A DNA stretch of 64,000 bases from Whalleya microplaca (GCA_022497155.1 MU385779.1:62001-126000); one strand, 5' to 3'; numbered from the stretch's first letter, positions 23,994 through 36,934 are shown. The notes: generated from the letters alone by a model not told the origin. Program-made: numbers and translations.

Positions 23994-24088
23994 GACTCTT
24001 GTCAGTAGCTCGGGGGAACTTTTCGCCGAGAGTTGGGTCGTTCTGTACATCCAGTGAATAGGGAGCCGACTAAGCTTCATATTTGTTT

Positions 24089-26245
24089 CTATAGGGTGGT
24101 TTGAATGATAAAATTATAAGTCGACCATTGTCCCCTCCTGTCGTTGTCTTGACCACGGGTATCTTGCGTTGGTAAATTCGAAAGGAACACCAACAGGTCC
24201 TTTGTGCCGCAAGATTGCTCATTTCGGCTACCATCATGTTGAATCTCCGGTAGAATTATAGTCGGAAATGCGACGGGACTATTAGTAATGAATACTTTTA
24301 CGATATCTTCGCATTGAGTAATGCCACTATTTCGTAAGAGATGAGGGATATTCATTCGTAACTTTACTTCCTTCCTACCACTGGTTGTCCCTTCTTTTGG
24401 TGGCACCACAAGATAGCTGTCACCGCCTGAGCAAGAGACCATGTTGGCAATTTCCCAAAGTGGCCTGAAATTGAAAATAGCCATGTACAGCGGTGCCTGG
24501 AGAGTGTTCACGATAGTGAAACCCCATATATCTCCATGGGGGATATCGAAGATACCTTTCATATTAATAGTAGAGTGGGGTATGATCGAAAAAGATTCCT
24601 GGAAGCTTAGACAAGGCAGACGATTTTCCACTCCTTCGAAATACTTAAATGTAGCCAGGTGCTGTAAGAGGTCTAGCGTTCTAGGTATTGCTAAGGTAGA
24701 ATCGACTGGGATTGTAGGCAGTCCGGGAATTTTACCATCTAGCGCATCCAACACCTCAAATTCTTCCTGTTTATTGACTTTAACATTGAATATGCAGAGT
24801 CCGTCGTCTTCTTCCGCTGCTAGATGTAGAAAATGCCGGTCCTGGGCGCCCTCTACCCATTGGCTTTTATTATCGATGTCCTCCGCGAGCCGGGCTCTAA
24901 TCTTTCGCGGAGAGGCGCATTTCGTTAATGTTGCTTTCCAGCCCGTCGTGATCTGTCTGCCGGTAGATGCTGCGCGAATCTCGACCAAATCGGAATCAAA
25001 GGGTCGTACAGCTTCGACTCTGAGCACCCTGGGTGGCTCGTTTGGGTTCTTGGTAGTCCACTCTGGAACATTAACGAAGGGAAGAACTGTGAACTCGTCA
25101 CCCTTGGAAATACCATGTACCTCTCCTGCCCGTAAATATAGCCGGTCATTATCCGATGTGTAAATAGAGACGTAAGCAGCTTCTGGCTTAATAATGAACT
25201 TTCCGAAAAACAGCCGGTCCTTATTGCCGTAACGCATTGGCGTTTGTTGTGGCCATAGGGCATGAAATTTTGCGCTTAGATACTCGTGGAGGCACAGATG
25301 AGTAGTCAGTACCCCATTACCTCCTAGAATGCGTAAAGTATGGAGAAGTAGATATGTAAGGGCTCCGTTTCGCCCATGTCCTTCGATATCAACTTCGTAT
25401 GCATTTTCGTATGGCCCGGCTGCCGAGAGAATAATGTAGCCATCAGGGTTGATAAGCCAAGTCTTCTCTATCTCAGAATTTCGAAAAGTACTCTCTTCGC
25501 TCCATAATCCAACGTCGTCTAACTGGGTACTGGCGTTGTCTACATTGGCACTGTAATCGATGCAACGCATTTGGCCATCTTGCCAGTCTCCAAGACGTTT
25601 TACGCTTCCAGAGAAACAACAATCGAGGACAACCGTAACGATGAGCCCCTTATCGACCATCTTACGGAGAGCTGATGCCAGGTGGGCGCCTCGTAAATAG
25701 CGGCTTCCGATCTCATCGTTCTCAAAAAGGACCAGTGCTAATTCTTCCGTGTTGCCTGATTCCGATTGAACGTCAGAGGGGATCCGTACGCCGTGGCCAG
25801 AGTAGTGTAAATAGACAGAATCTCCAGGGTTCGCCAACTCAAGGACCCTCATTAGCCCTGATATTACGTTCGTGCAAGTAGGCCACAATTTCGGCTCCTC
25901 GACCGGACGACGGGCACTCTTATTCGAAGGTGTAGTCGCCGTGAGAATACGGATGTCTACTGGCTCATTTCCCTCTTCAAGATGATGTTGGACCATTACG
26001 GCATCTCGTACACTGCCACGAAGGCACCGGTCCGAAGTATAGTAGTCTATGCCAATAACAATGGCCCAGTGAGTCGTCATAGGTCCGTTGTCTGCCATCG
26101 AAGTTATTATGGAATGTAGCCAGTTTGAGTGAAGGATAACAAGTACTGTCTGCACTTCGGTGTTCTGCGCCCTCATAGGACTGCATGACGAAACTGCAAT
26201 ACCCTGTCTACTATTTTGACACGTGAAAAATCGATTAATGCCCAA
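24089..26245 (-). CDS. caspase-domain protein (peptidase C14 type), copy 2
   Basis: This is a single-exon frame of 718 residues. Met50 (26098) or Met56 (26080) is the more likely start, because the caspase fold begins at once with THWAIVIGIDYY and the preceding 49 residues look unrelated. The catalytic pair is visible as YLHYSGHG (His151) and VVLDCCFSGS (Cys210 by alignment with copy 1; Cys209 is adjacent). A beta-rich C-terminal half (LYLRAGEVHGISKGDEFTVLPF; a DUF4384-like segment APLYMAIFNFRPLWEIANM; VFITNSPVAFPTIILPEI) parallels copy 1 in order, though sequence identity is modest. This suggests an old duplication of a caspase plus ligand- or partner-binding module. It may act in regulated cell death; that role is inferred. 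Confidence 0.88.
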   Translation of the reverse strand: MGINRFFTCQNSRQGIAVSSCSPMRAQNTEVQTVLVILHSNWLHSIITSMADNGPMTTHWAIVIGIDYYTSDRCLRGSVRDAVMVQHHLEEGNEPVDIRILTATTPSNKSARRPVEEPKLWPTCTNVISGLMRVLELANPGDSVYLHYSGHGVRIPSDVQSESGNTEELALVLFENDEIGSRYLRGAHLASALRKMVDKGLIVTVVLDCCFSGSVKRLGDWQDGQMRCIDYSANVDNASTQLDDVGLWSEESTFRNSEIEKTWLINPDGYIILSAAGPYENAYEVDIEGHGRNGALTYLLLHTLRILGGNGVLTTHLCLHEYLSAKFHALWPQQTPMRYGNKDRLFFGKFIIKPEAAYVSIYTSDNDRLYLRAGEVHGISKGDEFTVLPFVNVPEWTTKNPNEPPRVLRVEAVRPFDSDLVEIRAASTGRQITTGWKATLTKCASPRKIRARLAEDIDNKSQWVEGAQDRHFLHLAAEEDDGLCIFNVKVNKQEEFEVLDALDGKIPGLPTIPVDSTLAIPRTLDLLQHLATFKYFEGVENRLPCLSFQESFSIIPHSTINMKGIFDIPHGDIWGFTIVNTLQAPLYMAIFNFRPLWEIANMVSCSGGDSYLVVPPKEGTTSGRKEVKLRMNIPHLLRNSGITQCEDIVKVFITNSPVAFPTIILPEIQHDGSRNEQSCGTKDLLVFLSNLPTQDTRGQDNDRRGQWSTYNFIIQTTL

Positions 26246-26456
26246 GGTTACAAGGTGTGCCTACTGTAGGTACCTAGATGTACTACTTTGTGGGGTAATT
26301 ACCGACCATTTCGGATGCAGATCTCGCCGAACGGATGCTACAGTGAAGACCTACAGGAGTGTCCCTCGTAGAATAGAAAAGTACTTAAAAAATAAGATTT
26401 ATTCCCGCATTAAATAAAGAGAATATTTTGTTACATTTAACTAATAATTATATTCA
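26246..26456. other. short spacer between caspase copy 2 and DUF6594 gene
   Basis: Both neighbours are on the minus strand, so this spacer holds the caspase promoter and the end of the DUF6594 gene. Nothing else is seen. Confidence 0.35.
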
Positions 26457-27608
26457 TTACTTATTAGAACTGTTAGAGCTAGTGATAAACACAACAAGCA
26501 CTGTTGTATACGTTGCACCTGCCATGACTAACTCGACTGCCTTTGCTCTAGTTGAGCTAGATAATACGAAGACAAAAATGATAGTAGCGATGATAATCGT
26601 GCCCAGCCTAGCAGTCAAAGAGGTAAGGCAATTGCAGACAATAATTGGAACAAGAAGAAGTACGACAATGACCGGCGTCATTAAACCTCGAGCTCGTCGC
26701 GCTATAACAAGCTTTGGAAGGATATGAACGTTTGGATCCCGCGAGATTCCAAGGCGGCCTTGCTATTTTGCATTAGTCCATATGTCTGTGCAAGCAAGTT
26801 CTATAGACACAGACCTTTGGAAGACGATTCAAGCCGTCTTCTATCAGCGTTTCTAACCATACCATCGCCGAATCGTCAGAATTAGCTATACTGATAAGCT
26901 CTTCAGAGTGTCCTAGATATGCCGTCTCCTCTCTGGCAATACAACCGGTTCCATCGATCCAATTCTGTAAGTTTGAAATACTCCGAGCCCTAGCTGGCTC
27001 GAGGCTGTGAACTCGATGATTCCGTTCAATCAGTTGATCTATATTATCATCAGTTAACCGTGCCAAGTTTTTATCGCAAATCCATGTACCGTAATCGGCC
27101 AATGCATCATTGATTTCTGATAATACCAATTGTCTCTCCATATTATTATCACTTCGGCTGCTTCCAAGACGCAGAAGATTGCTTTCTTCTCGATCGATCT
27201 TCATAAGTTTCTGTTCAAGAATTGACAACCTGTCCTGCTTAAGCAGAAGCAGGCGCGTACGTAGATTTGAGAATTGACGGCAAATTTGAAAGGAATCATG
27301 GGACGCAATCAATGCCGAAAATCGAGGGTATCCAGCAGGATGGTCCTCGACTATGACGGGTTAGCACTCTTGCCAGGCATCACTTGGTGTCGGTGCGAGT
27401 GCATACTCTGTACGGGGCGTCTCGGAGTGTCTTGATCGTAGCCGGACAGATAAGAGAAAATCGAATTATGTATCCGGTTTATAGTGCCCATAAGCTCACT
27501 GCTGGGTATTGATACCAGAGAGACTGAATTATTGATGCCATCAGATTCGACGTCGACCCTGTATGAATCTGCCATTTTGCGGTCCTGGGGCACCGAAACG
27601 TAACACAA
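26457..27608 (-). CDS. DUF6594 multi-span membrane protein
   Basis: Three minus-strand exons join in frame: 27608-27407, 27350-26815 and 26762-26457. The introns are 56 and 52 bp; the first has a GTATGC donor and a GCTAAC branch, while the second donor (GTCTGT) is weaker. Met12 (27575) is an alternative start. The first splice creates EDHPAGYPRFSALIASHDSFQICRQF, the typical entry of the fungal DUF6594 domain, followed by a long helical coiled region (SNLRTRLLLLKQDRLSILEQKL). The second splice leads to SRDPNVHI and then three hydrophobic helices (TPVIVVLLLVPIIVCNCL, RLGTIIIATIIFVFVL, ATYTTVLVVFITS), the family's C-terminal membrane cluster. Function is unknown. The protein is encoded beside the caspase pair, so a membrane-acting role with them is conceivable but unproven. 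Confidence 0.75.
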
Positions 27609-28885
27609 TGGTAGGGAGGGTAACTATACTGGATCCACCCAGCGCAATCCCTTCTCTAGACGGTCATATATAAGCAATTGCCAAAATGGTTCTTATTTAT
27701 GTAGTATACAGGTGCGGCTAACTCGTGAGGCGGTAAGATTACGTACAACTACAGTTAGGCTAGAGGCGATTGTATGGTAAAGTCATGATACTTACATATT
27801 GCCTTTCTTATACAGTGCACATGCGCAGTCCACGTAGTAAGTTGTACTTACATGTATCATCAGGGGTTACATGAATACGACGTATAACTGACTTTGCGAA
27901 TTCTTTATGCTGCCTAATATATCCCCTTATGCTCCCAGGTTCTCACTGTAGTGACTTGAGTACTTCCAATCTATATTTAGAGTCATATGTTCCAGAAAAT
28001 AGGCCTGTGAGAGGCCTTGAAAGTTGGTGGGAAATACTGCCAGCTTCTGTATTCAAGTACGCTATACGATTGGTCGAAGATGCCACCCATGGGAAGGGGC
28101 AGGCTGCATCGTATCAACGAAATGCCAGTATTGTGTAACTTGAACATGTAGAAATGAGGCGAAGTTAATTGGCCATTGTCGGTGAACATATATATTGCAT
28201 TAAACTCCAAAATGTAACGTCCGGTTGTGGCGACTTCTAGGAGGTAACAGCTCGGAGGGGGCAACTTTCTCCTCGGGGGGGATTTTCTAAGGACATATAT
28301 TTTGTTACGGCGTATACGCCTGCGAAAGGCATTCGAAGGCTTAGCATCTAGCTGTATTATTAGTAAAATTATCAACGCGAGGAAAAAAAGAAAGGAGAAA
28401 GCAAGCCTGACAAGGCCAGCTAGAAATTCCTATCGACACATAGTGGGGTAGTTTAGTCACCCCTATGGGGCTAGCGTGCCCTTTGCCCCACACAGCCATT
28501 ACACAGTACACCTGTCCTGCCATACCAAGCGTTTTAAATAAATCAAGTTATTATTATAATAATATTTATTAAATATTAAGTGAATAATTATAAATGCATT
28601 AATGAAATTAATTTTTAAAGTAAAATTTAAGTGTTACGTAATATTTCACTTTAGCTTAATATAAGTTTTACCCGTATATATAATGTTTTTTTATTAATTA
28701 GCCGTAAAAAAATCATTTTTATTATATATAATTTATATTAATATATAATATAGTTATATTTACTTACACTTTATATAACCCCTTTTTACTTTATAATAAT
28801 TTATTATATTACGTTTTAATTTTTAAAATTATTATAAATTTAATTATATGTTTAATAATTATTTTAATTAATTTATATTATTAGC
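27609..28885. other. intergenic leading into the AT-rich block
   Basis: No gene is supported. From about 28530 the sequence turns AT-rich and resembles RIP-decayed DNA, before the retrotransposon LTR at 28886. Confidence 0.45.
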
Positions 28886-29080
28886 TATTATAATGAGCTG
28901 TGCCGTAGTGAGGAATATCGGCGATTATAAGCCGATATAATAACATAGCTCTCGAGAGCTAATATAAATGCTCTCGAGCTATATCGATATACCTTTTTGA
29001 TTTTTTTTTTTTCTTTAGTTAGAAAATAAACATTTATTTAGCATTATAAAATTACATTTTAGCGTGACGGCTTTTTATAT
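28886..29080 (+). repeat. 5' LTR of the Gypsy element
   Basis: This copy aligns over its length with 40842-41035: both contain the gtaatata-like start, tatcggc..ttataagccgatataata, aatgctct.gagctatatcgatatacc and acattttagcgt near the end. Differences are almost all C/T or G/A, the RIP signature. An internal inverted repeat (tatcggc...gccgata) could form a hairpin. Confidence 0.8.
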
Positions 29081-30221
29081 ATTTTTTAATTTATTAATCC
29101 CTAAGCTATATTAAAGCAAATTAAAATGTTAAAAGAAATTTTAAAGCGGCTTTTTAATAATCCGGAAATACTATTAGCGAAATATACGGAAACATTAAAT
29201 ATTTAAGTCTATTAAATTTATACCCGCTTCGAGTAAACATATATAATATTAAAAGCGGTATTAAAAATAATTCGAAAAAATAACAACTAAAATAAGCGGC
29301 TTATAAATAAAGACTAAAAGAATAATAAAATAAATTATTACGACATTAAATAGTTTTAAAAGTATAATTATAAAAAAATGTCGATTTACTAATTATATAA
29401 AACGCGAATATAATAAAAAGTACTTTTATATAAGACTTTCGGGATTTTTAAAAACCCTAAAAATAGCTAGCTTAAATAAATATAAACCTTTAATTAAAAA
29501 ACCTTTAGCTAAAAAACCCTTAAATATTATTAGCACTTATTTTAGTAATTATTACGGCCCCGGTATTTAAGCGTAAGCTATTATTATAGCCCGAGAAATT
29601 TAAGGGCGAGCGTAGCCGCTATCCCGTATAAAAAATATTAATAAAATATAAGTTTTAAAAAAATACGGAATTTATAAAAAGGGACTAAAATAAATAATAT
29701 AATATTTACAAGCGGCTCGAAAATAATATATAACGTATAATAAAATTATATTATATTATAAAAAAACCTAATAAAATATATAACCTAGTATTTTTTTTTT
29801 AATATTTATCGAATATTTATAAAAACTGTAATAAAGTTATTAAAGCGGGGGGTAAATTATATAAATGCTATTAGTCTGTTAATTAAATCTTTATATTTTT
29901 TTATATTAATTTCGAGCGACTATTAGTAAAAATAAAAAATAGTATATAAAATAATAAAGTAAAACTTATATTTATTAAAAAAGCAATTAATAATAAACTT
30001 AAAAACGCATTAGTTTTAGTAGCGTTACCGAATATTTATTAAAATTAGGTTTACTAAATAATAAATATTATAACCCGATTTAAAAAATCGCTATTTTATT
30101 ATAGCGAAAATAGCTTAAAAAGCGGGATTACGCCAAATAAATTATTCTTTCCGGGCTTATTACCCCCTATTTTTAGTCGCTTTAAAACTAATTATAAAGG
30201 CAATATATTAATAACCGGTAT

Positions 30222-33200
30222 AATGTCTTAAGACAAGGTATTAAAGTGAATCGAAAGTAAAATATTAGGTTAAAAATAAGTGTATATTAGCTGCTAAAGC
30301 TATATATATATAACTATTTAATTATCTAGTGATATTTGTGGTAAAAAAGTGAAGGAAATGTAAGGGAAAAGGTTAGCTAAATATAGGTATATTATAATAG
30401 GGCAGGGGATTACGGGTATTAACAGCAGCTTAGGAGCCACTAAAAGCCCCCTGGAGCCACGTTATAAAGCACTTTATAAAGCACTCCATAAGGTATTCAC
30501 AAGGCACTTTATAAGGCAATTTATAGTGAATTATATACTTGTATTTAGCTAACCTTTTCCCTTATATCTCTTTTACTTTTTTATAATAAATATCACTAGA
30601 TAATTAAATAGTTATATATATATAGCTTTAGCAGCTAATATACACTTATTTTTAACTTAATATCTTACTTTCGCTTCACCTTAACACCTTATTTTAAAAC
30701 AATATAATCTATTATAAATTGCCTTATAAAGTGCCTTATAAATACCCTATAAAATGCCTTATAAATACCTTATAAAATGCCTTATAAAATGCCTTATAAC
30801 GTAGCTTTAGGGGGCTTTTAATAACTTTTAAGCTGCTATTAATACCCGTAATCCCCTGCCTTATTATATCCCTTTTTAATTTTTTAGCTAGCGTTTATAT
30901 AGCTAAAAAATTTAAAAAAAAAAAAAAAATAAAAACACGCCCCATACTTAAATGCCTAACCTTTAGATCTGAAAAAAAAATTTTTACCTCAAAAACCTTA
31001 AGGTAACAGGTTAAATAGCTATAACTATTAATAGCAGTAGCTATAATAGTAAAAGGTTAGGTAATAATAAATTAGCTAGCTATAACTAGCTACGGCTTTT
31101 AATAAATTAAATAGCTATAGCTATTAGTAGCAGCAGCTATAGCAGCAAAAGGTTAGGTCAGGTGACAATAGGTTAGCTAGCTATAGCTAGTTATAGCTTT
31201 TAATAGGTTAGCTAGCTATAGCTATTAGCAGCAGCAGATTAGGTTAGATAACCTCCCTATAAGCTTTCCTAGCAGCTAACAGCAGGTAATAATAGGCTAG
31301 CTAGCTATAGCTAACTACAGCTTTCAATAGGTCAGATAGCCACAGCTATCAGCAGCAACAAGTCAGGTCAGGTAACCTCCCTATAAGCCTCCCTAGCAGC
31401 TAACAGTAGGTGACAGCAGGTCAGCTAGCTACAGCTATCAGCAGCAGCAGCAGGTCAGGTAACAACAGGTCAGCTAGCCACAACTATCAACAGCAGCAGC
31501 AGCAGCAGCAGCTAACAGCCTCCCTTACTGCTGAAGGTGGCATTCAAGTAATAAGGTATATCAGGGTATATAAAAAAGTGTCATCCGATATTATCGTCTA
31601 TATAAATTATATATATATTAATAGCTAGCTATATTTAGCCATATATTAAAAACATAATTAGCTTATTACCGTTACCTATATAAAATAAACAGGTTTATAT
31701 ATAAAAACATACGGTTTAATATCTTTAATATTATCGCGATTTATATTCTTAATGTTTTAATATATAAAAAAAAAAAATTATAAATCGTAAGTAATAAATA
31801 ACGTAAATGTAATATAAATAAAAATAGCTAGTTAGTTATCGATTAAATATATAGTTTAATTTAATTTATATAGGAAATAAATAGCTATTAAATAAAATCG
31901 AAATAAAATAGTTCGCGCGCAAAAATAAGTCTAATAATAAATATATTTTAAGTAGCTATTACTAGTAAATTCTATGCTTTTATAATGTATAATATAAAAA
32001 AAGACTATTTTACTCGATTAATTAAAAAGCAAGGAAGTTAAGGCCTATCCGGGGGAGTTAAATATTTTAGGATAAGGTATTAAAATAAAGCGAAAGTAAA
32101 ATATATTAAGTTAAAAATGAGTGTATATAGCTACTAAAGCTATTTATATATATAACTATCTAATTATTTAATAATATTTATAGTAAAAAAAGTGAAAAAG
32201 ATATAAAAGAAAAAGTTAGCTAAATATAAATATATAATTTACTATAAATTGCCTTATAAAATACCTTATAAATACCTTATAAAGTGCCTTATAAAATGCC
32301 TTATAAAGTGCTTTATAAAATGCCTTATAACGTAGCTTTAAGGGGCTTTTAGTAACTCTTAAGCTGTTATTAATACCCGTAATCCCCTGCCTTATTACAT
32401 CCCTCCCTAATTTTTCAGCTAGCATTTATGTAGCTAAAAAATCAAAAAAAAAAAAAAAAATAAAAACACGCCCCACACTTAAATGCCTAACCTTCAAATC
32501 TGAAAAAAAAATTTTCACTCCAGGGACTTTAGGGTAATAGGTTAAATCGCTACAGCTATCAGCAGCAGTAGCAGCAGCAGCAGGAGGTCAGATAATAATA
32601 AGTTAGCTAGCTATAGCTAGCCACGGCTTTTAACAGGTTAGATAGCCACAGCTATTAGCAGCAATAGCTACAGCAGCAAAAGGTCAGGTCAGGTAACAAT
32701 AGGTTAGCTAGCTATAGCTAGCCACAGCTTTTAATAGGTCAGCTAGCTACAGCTATTAGTAGCAGCAGGTTAGGTTAAGTAACCTCCCTATAAGCCTCCC
32801 TAACAGCTGACAGTAGGTAACAGTAGGCCAGCTAGCTATAGCTAACCACGGCTTTCAACAGGTCAGATAGCTACAGCTATCAGCAGCAACAAGTCAGGTC
32901 AGGTAACCTCCCTATAAGCCTCCCTAGCAGCTGACAGTAGGTGATAGCAGGTTAGCAGGTGACAGCAGGTCAGCAGGTGACAGCAGGTTAGCAGGTGACA
33001 GCAGGTCAGCTAGCCACAGCTATCAGCAGCAGCAGCAGCAGCTGACAGCCTCCCTTGCTGCTGAAGGTAATATTCAAGTGATGAGGTATATTAGGGTGTA
33101 AAAAGGTGTCATCCGATATCGTCGTCCATACAAATTATATACGTGTCAATAGCTGGCTATATCTAGCCATATACTAATAGCATAATTAGCTTATTACTAT

Positions 33201-33940
33201 TGCCTATATAAAATAAATAGGTTTATATATAAAAACATACGGTTTAATATTTTTAGTATTATTGCGTTTTATATTCCTAATATTTTAATATATAAAAAAA
33301 AGAAAATTTGTAAATTATAAATAATAAATAACGTAAATATAATATATAAATAAAGCAGCTAACTAGCTATTAATTAAATATATAGCTTAATTTAATTTAT
33401 ATAAAAAATAAATAACTATCGGATAAAATTGAAATAAAATAATTCGCGTATAAAAATAAGTCTAATAATAAATATACTTTAAGTAGCTATTACTAGTGAA
33501 TTTTATGCTTCCGTAATTTATAATATTTTAAAAAAAATTATTTTACTCGATTAATTAAAAGGCAAAAAAGTTAAGGCCTATCCGGGAAAGCTAAATGTTT
33601 TAAGATAAGGTATCGGGGTAAAACAAAAATAAGATATTAAGTTAAAAATGAGTATATATTAACTGCTAGAGCTATATATGTGTAACTATTTAACTATCTA
33701 GTAATATCTGTGGCAAAAAAAGTGAAGAAGATATAAAAGAAAAGGTCAGCTAAATATAGGTATATAATTTACTATAAATTGCCTTATAAAGTGCTTTATA
33801 AATACCTTATAAAGTGCCTTATGAAATACCCTATGGAATGCCTTATGGAGTGCCTTATAACGTGGCTTTAAGGGGCTTTTAGTAGCTTTTAAGCTGCTAT
33901 TAATACCCGTAATCCTTTGCCCCATTATAATATACGGGAT
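30222..33940. repeat. nested fold-back and 1.53 kb tandem repeat array
   Basis: Bases about 30235-30400 recur as their reverse complement at about 30535-30700, forming a large fold-back. A 1530 bp unit is then repeated in tandem: the anchor tataaattgccttataaa occurs at 30713, 32243 and 33773. The third copy is partial and ends near 33930. Each unit contains an array of ccttataaa(g/a)tg steps, poly-A tracts, and a GC-richer part full of cagcagcag and aggtcaggt blocks. In unit 2 there is an 18 bp minisatellite at about 32960-33010. The array is less RIP-decayed in the CAG-rich parts. No coding frame is believable. Confidence 0.75.
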
Positions 33941-36130
33941 TTAAGGTGTACTATAGCTTATAAGGCCTTATAATACCTTATAAAGCTTATGTTATAATAT
34001 TACCCCCTTAAATTTACTATATATAACAGCTAATAATAGCTAGCTTATAGCGCATTTAATATATATAAAAATTAACCTAATTACTACTGCCTTAAAAAAA
34101 TGATTTTTCGACCTTATTTACTTTTATATTATGGTATATTAAATTTATATATACCTTAATATTAGCATTAAATAAACTTATTAAAATTTTAAAAATCGAG
34201 TCCTTTATAAAATTTAGTTAATTTATTATATTTTTTATAACTATTTAATATTAATTATTATAATTAGCTACTGCTATTATTATAACTTATTTATCTTTTT
34301 AAAATCTAACTTATAATCTCGTTATCGGCAAATAATTTGCGAAAGTTCGATTTATATAGTAATAACGGATATTTCGTAATATTATAAGTTATATCGCTAT
34401 AACACTGGCACTATTAAAAACGCTTTTTAATATAGCGTTTCTTATAAGTATTAAACGTAGCTATTAAGCTATCGGGAATTTAAAATAACGTAATTTTAAG
34501 TAGTTAAGCACTATTTTCGGAGGTATTTTCGGATATAACTTCGGCTTTAGTTCTATATATATAAATAGTACTAATAAAGGTATTTATAGCACTAAAATTA
34601 TAAGAAGCTAAGACGTAAAAGCCTAACTGCCGGTAAAGCTATAAAATAAATTTATTATAAGTATTCGGTATTAAATCTTTTTTAAAAAACTTCCGCTTTA
34701 GTTTATTATTTACAATATAGCGTAAACAGTTAATCCGGTACTTTTTAAAAAGATTTATTTTATTAGCTTTTTAGGTTTATTAATACTACTATATTAAAAA
34801 GGTATAAATAAACTTATTAAAACTTTATATAATAGATTTAAGTTTAACTACTACTTATATAACTTTATTCGAATCGGTATAAATTAACTTTAAGGTATTT
34901 AAAATAATCTAGTAATTCTAAATGCCGCTTTTTTATATATAAGCTATAATAGGGAGGACGATATATTATATTTTAGGCTCGAAATAAACGTATATATAAT
35001 AGAACTTAGCTTAAAACAATCCAATTATTTCGCTATCGATTTTTAATTTGCCGGCGATTTAAAGAATTTATATATTAAAGTCGGAAAAGCTTAATAAGGC
35101 AGAAAAATCTAAAAGAACTAATTAAAGGCGTAGCTATTTAAATAATAGGATATTATAAGTAGTTTTTATAATGCTAAATTTAAATTTAATAAAGATTTTA
35201 TCGGCTTGAAGCTGTTAAACGTAACTTTTATAATTAGCCTTTAATACGCCGACATAAGTATTAAATTTAAAGGTAAGTTTAATACGCAGGGCTTAAAAAG
35301 CGGCGTTAAGTTTATTATTATTAATAAAAGTTATTACCGCTATAAAAAAGGAAGAGAGATAAAATTTTCGGCCTTACGTTTATATAAACTAGATCGAAAA
35401 ATCGAATAAAAAGGTATTCCTTAAATCGCCGGAAAATTAACGTATCGATTAAGGGAAGAAAAAAAAAGGTATCTAATATATAATATAAACCGGACTAAAT
35501 TAAACATTAGTTATAACGGGATTAATTAAAGTTTTAGGCGTATTTTATTACAAAAAAGCTGGCTTATTAAATATATAAAAGTGACGGCGTAAAAATAAAA
35601 AGTAACTAATAAAAGATTTCGCTAATTATATTAAAAAATTGCTAACTTAACTGGCTACTAATAAACTTAACTAATAATTTTTAAAGCAAAGCTATTAATT
35701 ATCGGTATATTTCGCTAGCGGTTTAAAGAGCTAAAAAAAAAACCTTGCCGGCGCTTGAAAGGTGTGGCGAAAGTAATATTTACTAATAATGCGGTAATAA
35801 AATCGATAGCGCAAAAAGTTGTTACTAAATATAATAACGCAAATAGCTTCGCTTAATTTAGTAACTAAAAGACCTTATAATTATATAACGGCTTAAGGAA
35901 AAAGGCGGCGCGTGTTATATAATAAGTATATATTATTAAAAATTATAAAATAAGAAATAAAAGGTTAGCTAATTATTATGTAATAGCCTAACTTAAAAAA
36001 ACCTCCTTACCTAATTACCTAAGCTATTTAACTAAGTATATGGTTTAATAAGTCACATATGCGGGGCCTAAGGTATGCTATAGCTTATAAAGCCTTACAG
36101 CACCCTATAAGGCCTATGCCGTGACATCGG
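33931..36130. repeat. nested RIP-decayed element bounded by ~70 bp direct repeats
   Basis: The segments 33931-34005 and 36057-36130 match (gg..taaggt.t.ctatagcttataa.gcctta.a..accctataa..c). This suggests terminal repeats of a separate 2.2 kb element inserted into the Gypsy copy. The interior is RIP-decayed and no protein family could be recognised. Confidence 0.45.
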
Positions 36131-36934
36131 CTTAATAAATACTCTTATAACATTTTAATATTATATAAACGGTACGTTAAAAAAATACCTAAATATCTTT
36201 TATTTAATATATATAAATAATATATTAATTTATTTTTCTGAAATAAAAAAAATTATATCGATAAAGTAAAAAAAGTATTAAAATATTTAAAAATAGCAGA
36301 CTTAAATTTAAATATAAATAAATATAAATTTATAATAACTATTACGAAATATTTAGAATTTATTATCGAAATAAAGAAAAAAGTCTATATAAATCTAGCT
36401 AAAATATAAGTAATTAAAAAATAAAAACTTTTTAAAACGTTTAAAAAAATCTATAGTTTTTTAAGATTTGCAAATTTTTACCGGGATTTTATTAAAAATT
36501 ATATAGATTTTATTACTTTTTTATCGGCACTTATAAAAAAGAAAGTACCGTTTCGATAGGGGTTTTTAAAAAATCTAATATTTAAAAACTTTAAACGAGC
36601 GTTTTTAAAAAACCGGCTTTAATATAATAAAACCCCGAACAGGAAATAATAATTAAAATAGACTATTCGGAATAGGCTTATAAAAAATACTTATTATAAT
36701 ATAATAAGCGAAAGATTTTATTACTTATAGTTTATTATTTTAAACGTTTAATTCCGGCAAAAGTTAATTATAAAATTTATAATAAAAAACTATTAATAAT
36801 TATAAACTATTTATAAATATAAAACGTAAAATTATAAAACGTAATTTTAATATTTATAATTTTATTTAACTATAAAAATTTAAAATATTTTATAACTTTT
36901 AAAAAACTTTTTAAGTAATAAATATATTAATTAA

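Noticed and set aside
24441..25163. 240-residue plus-strand frame in caspase copy 2
   Set aside because: It is antisense to the conserved C-terminal module, and its Ser-rich translation has no motif.
31410..31628. 72-residue Gln/Ser-rich frame
   Set aside because: It is produced by the cagcagcag blocks of the tandem repeat unit; there is no start context or conservation in the next unit.
32932..33010. 18 bp direct repeats that could be mistaken for a CRISPR array
   Set aside because: The repeats are contiguous without unique spacers, and the DNA is fungal nuclear; it is a minisatellite.
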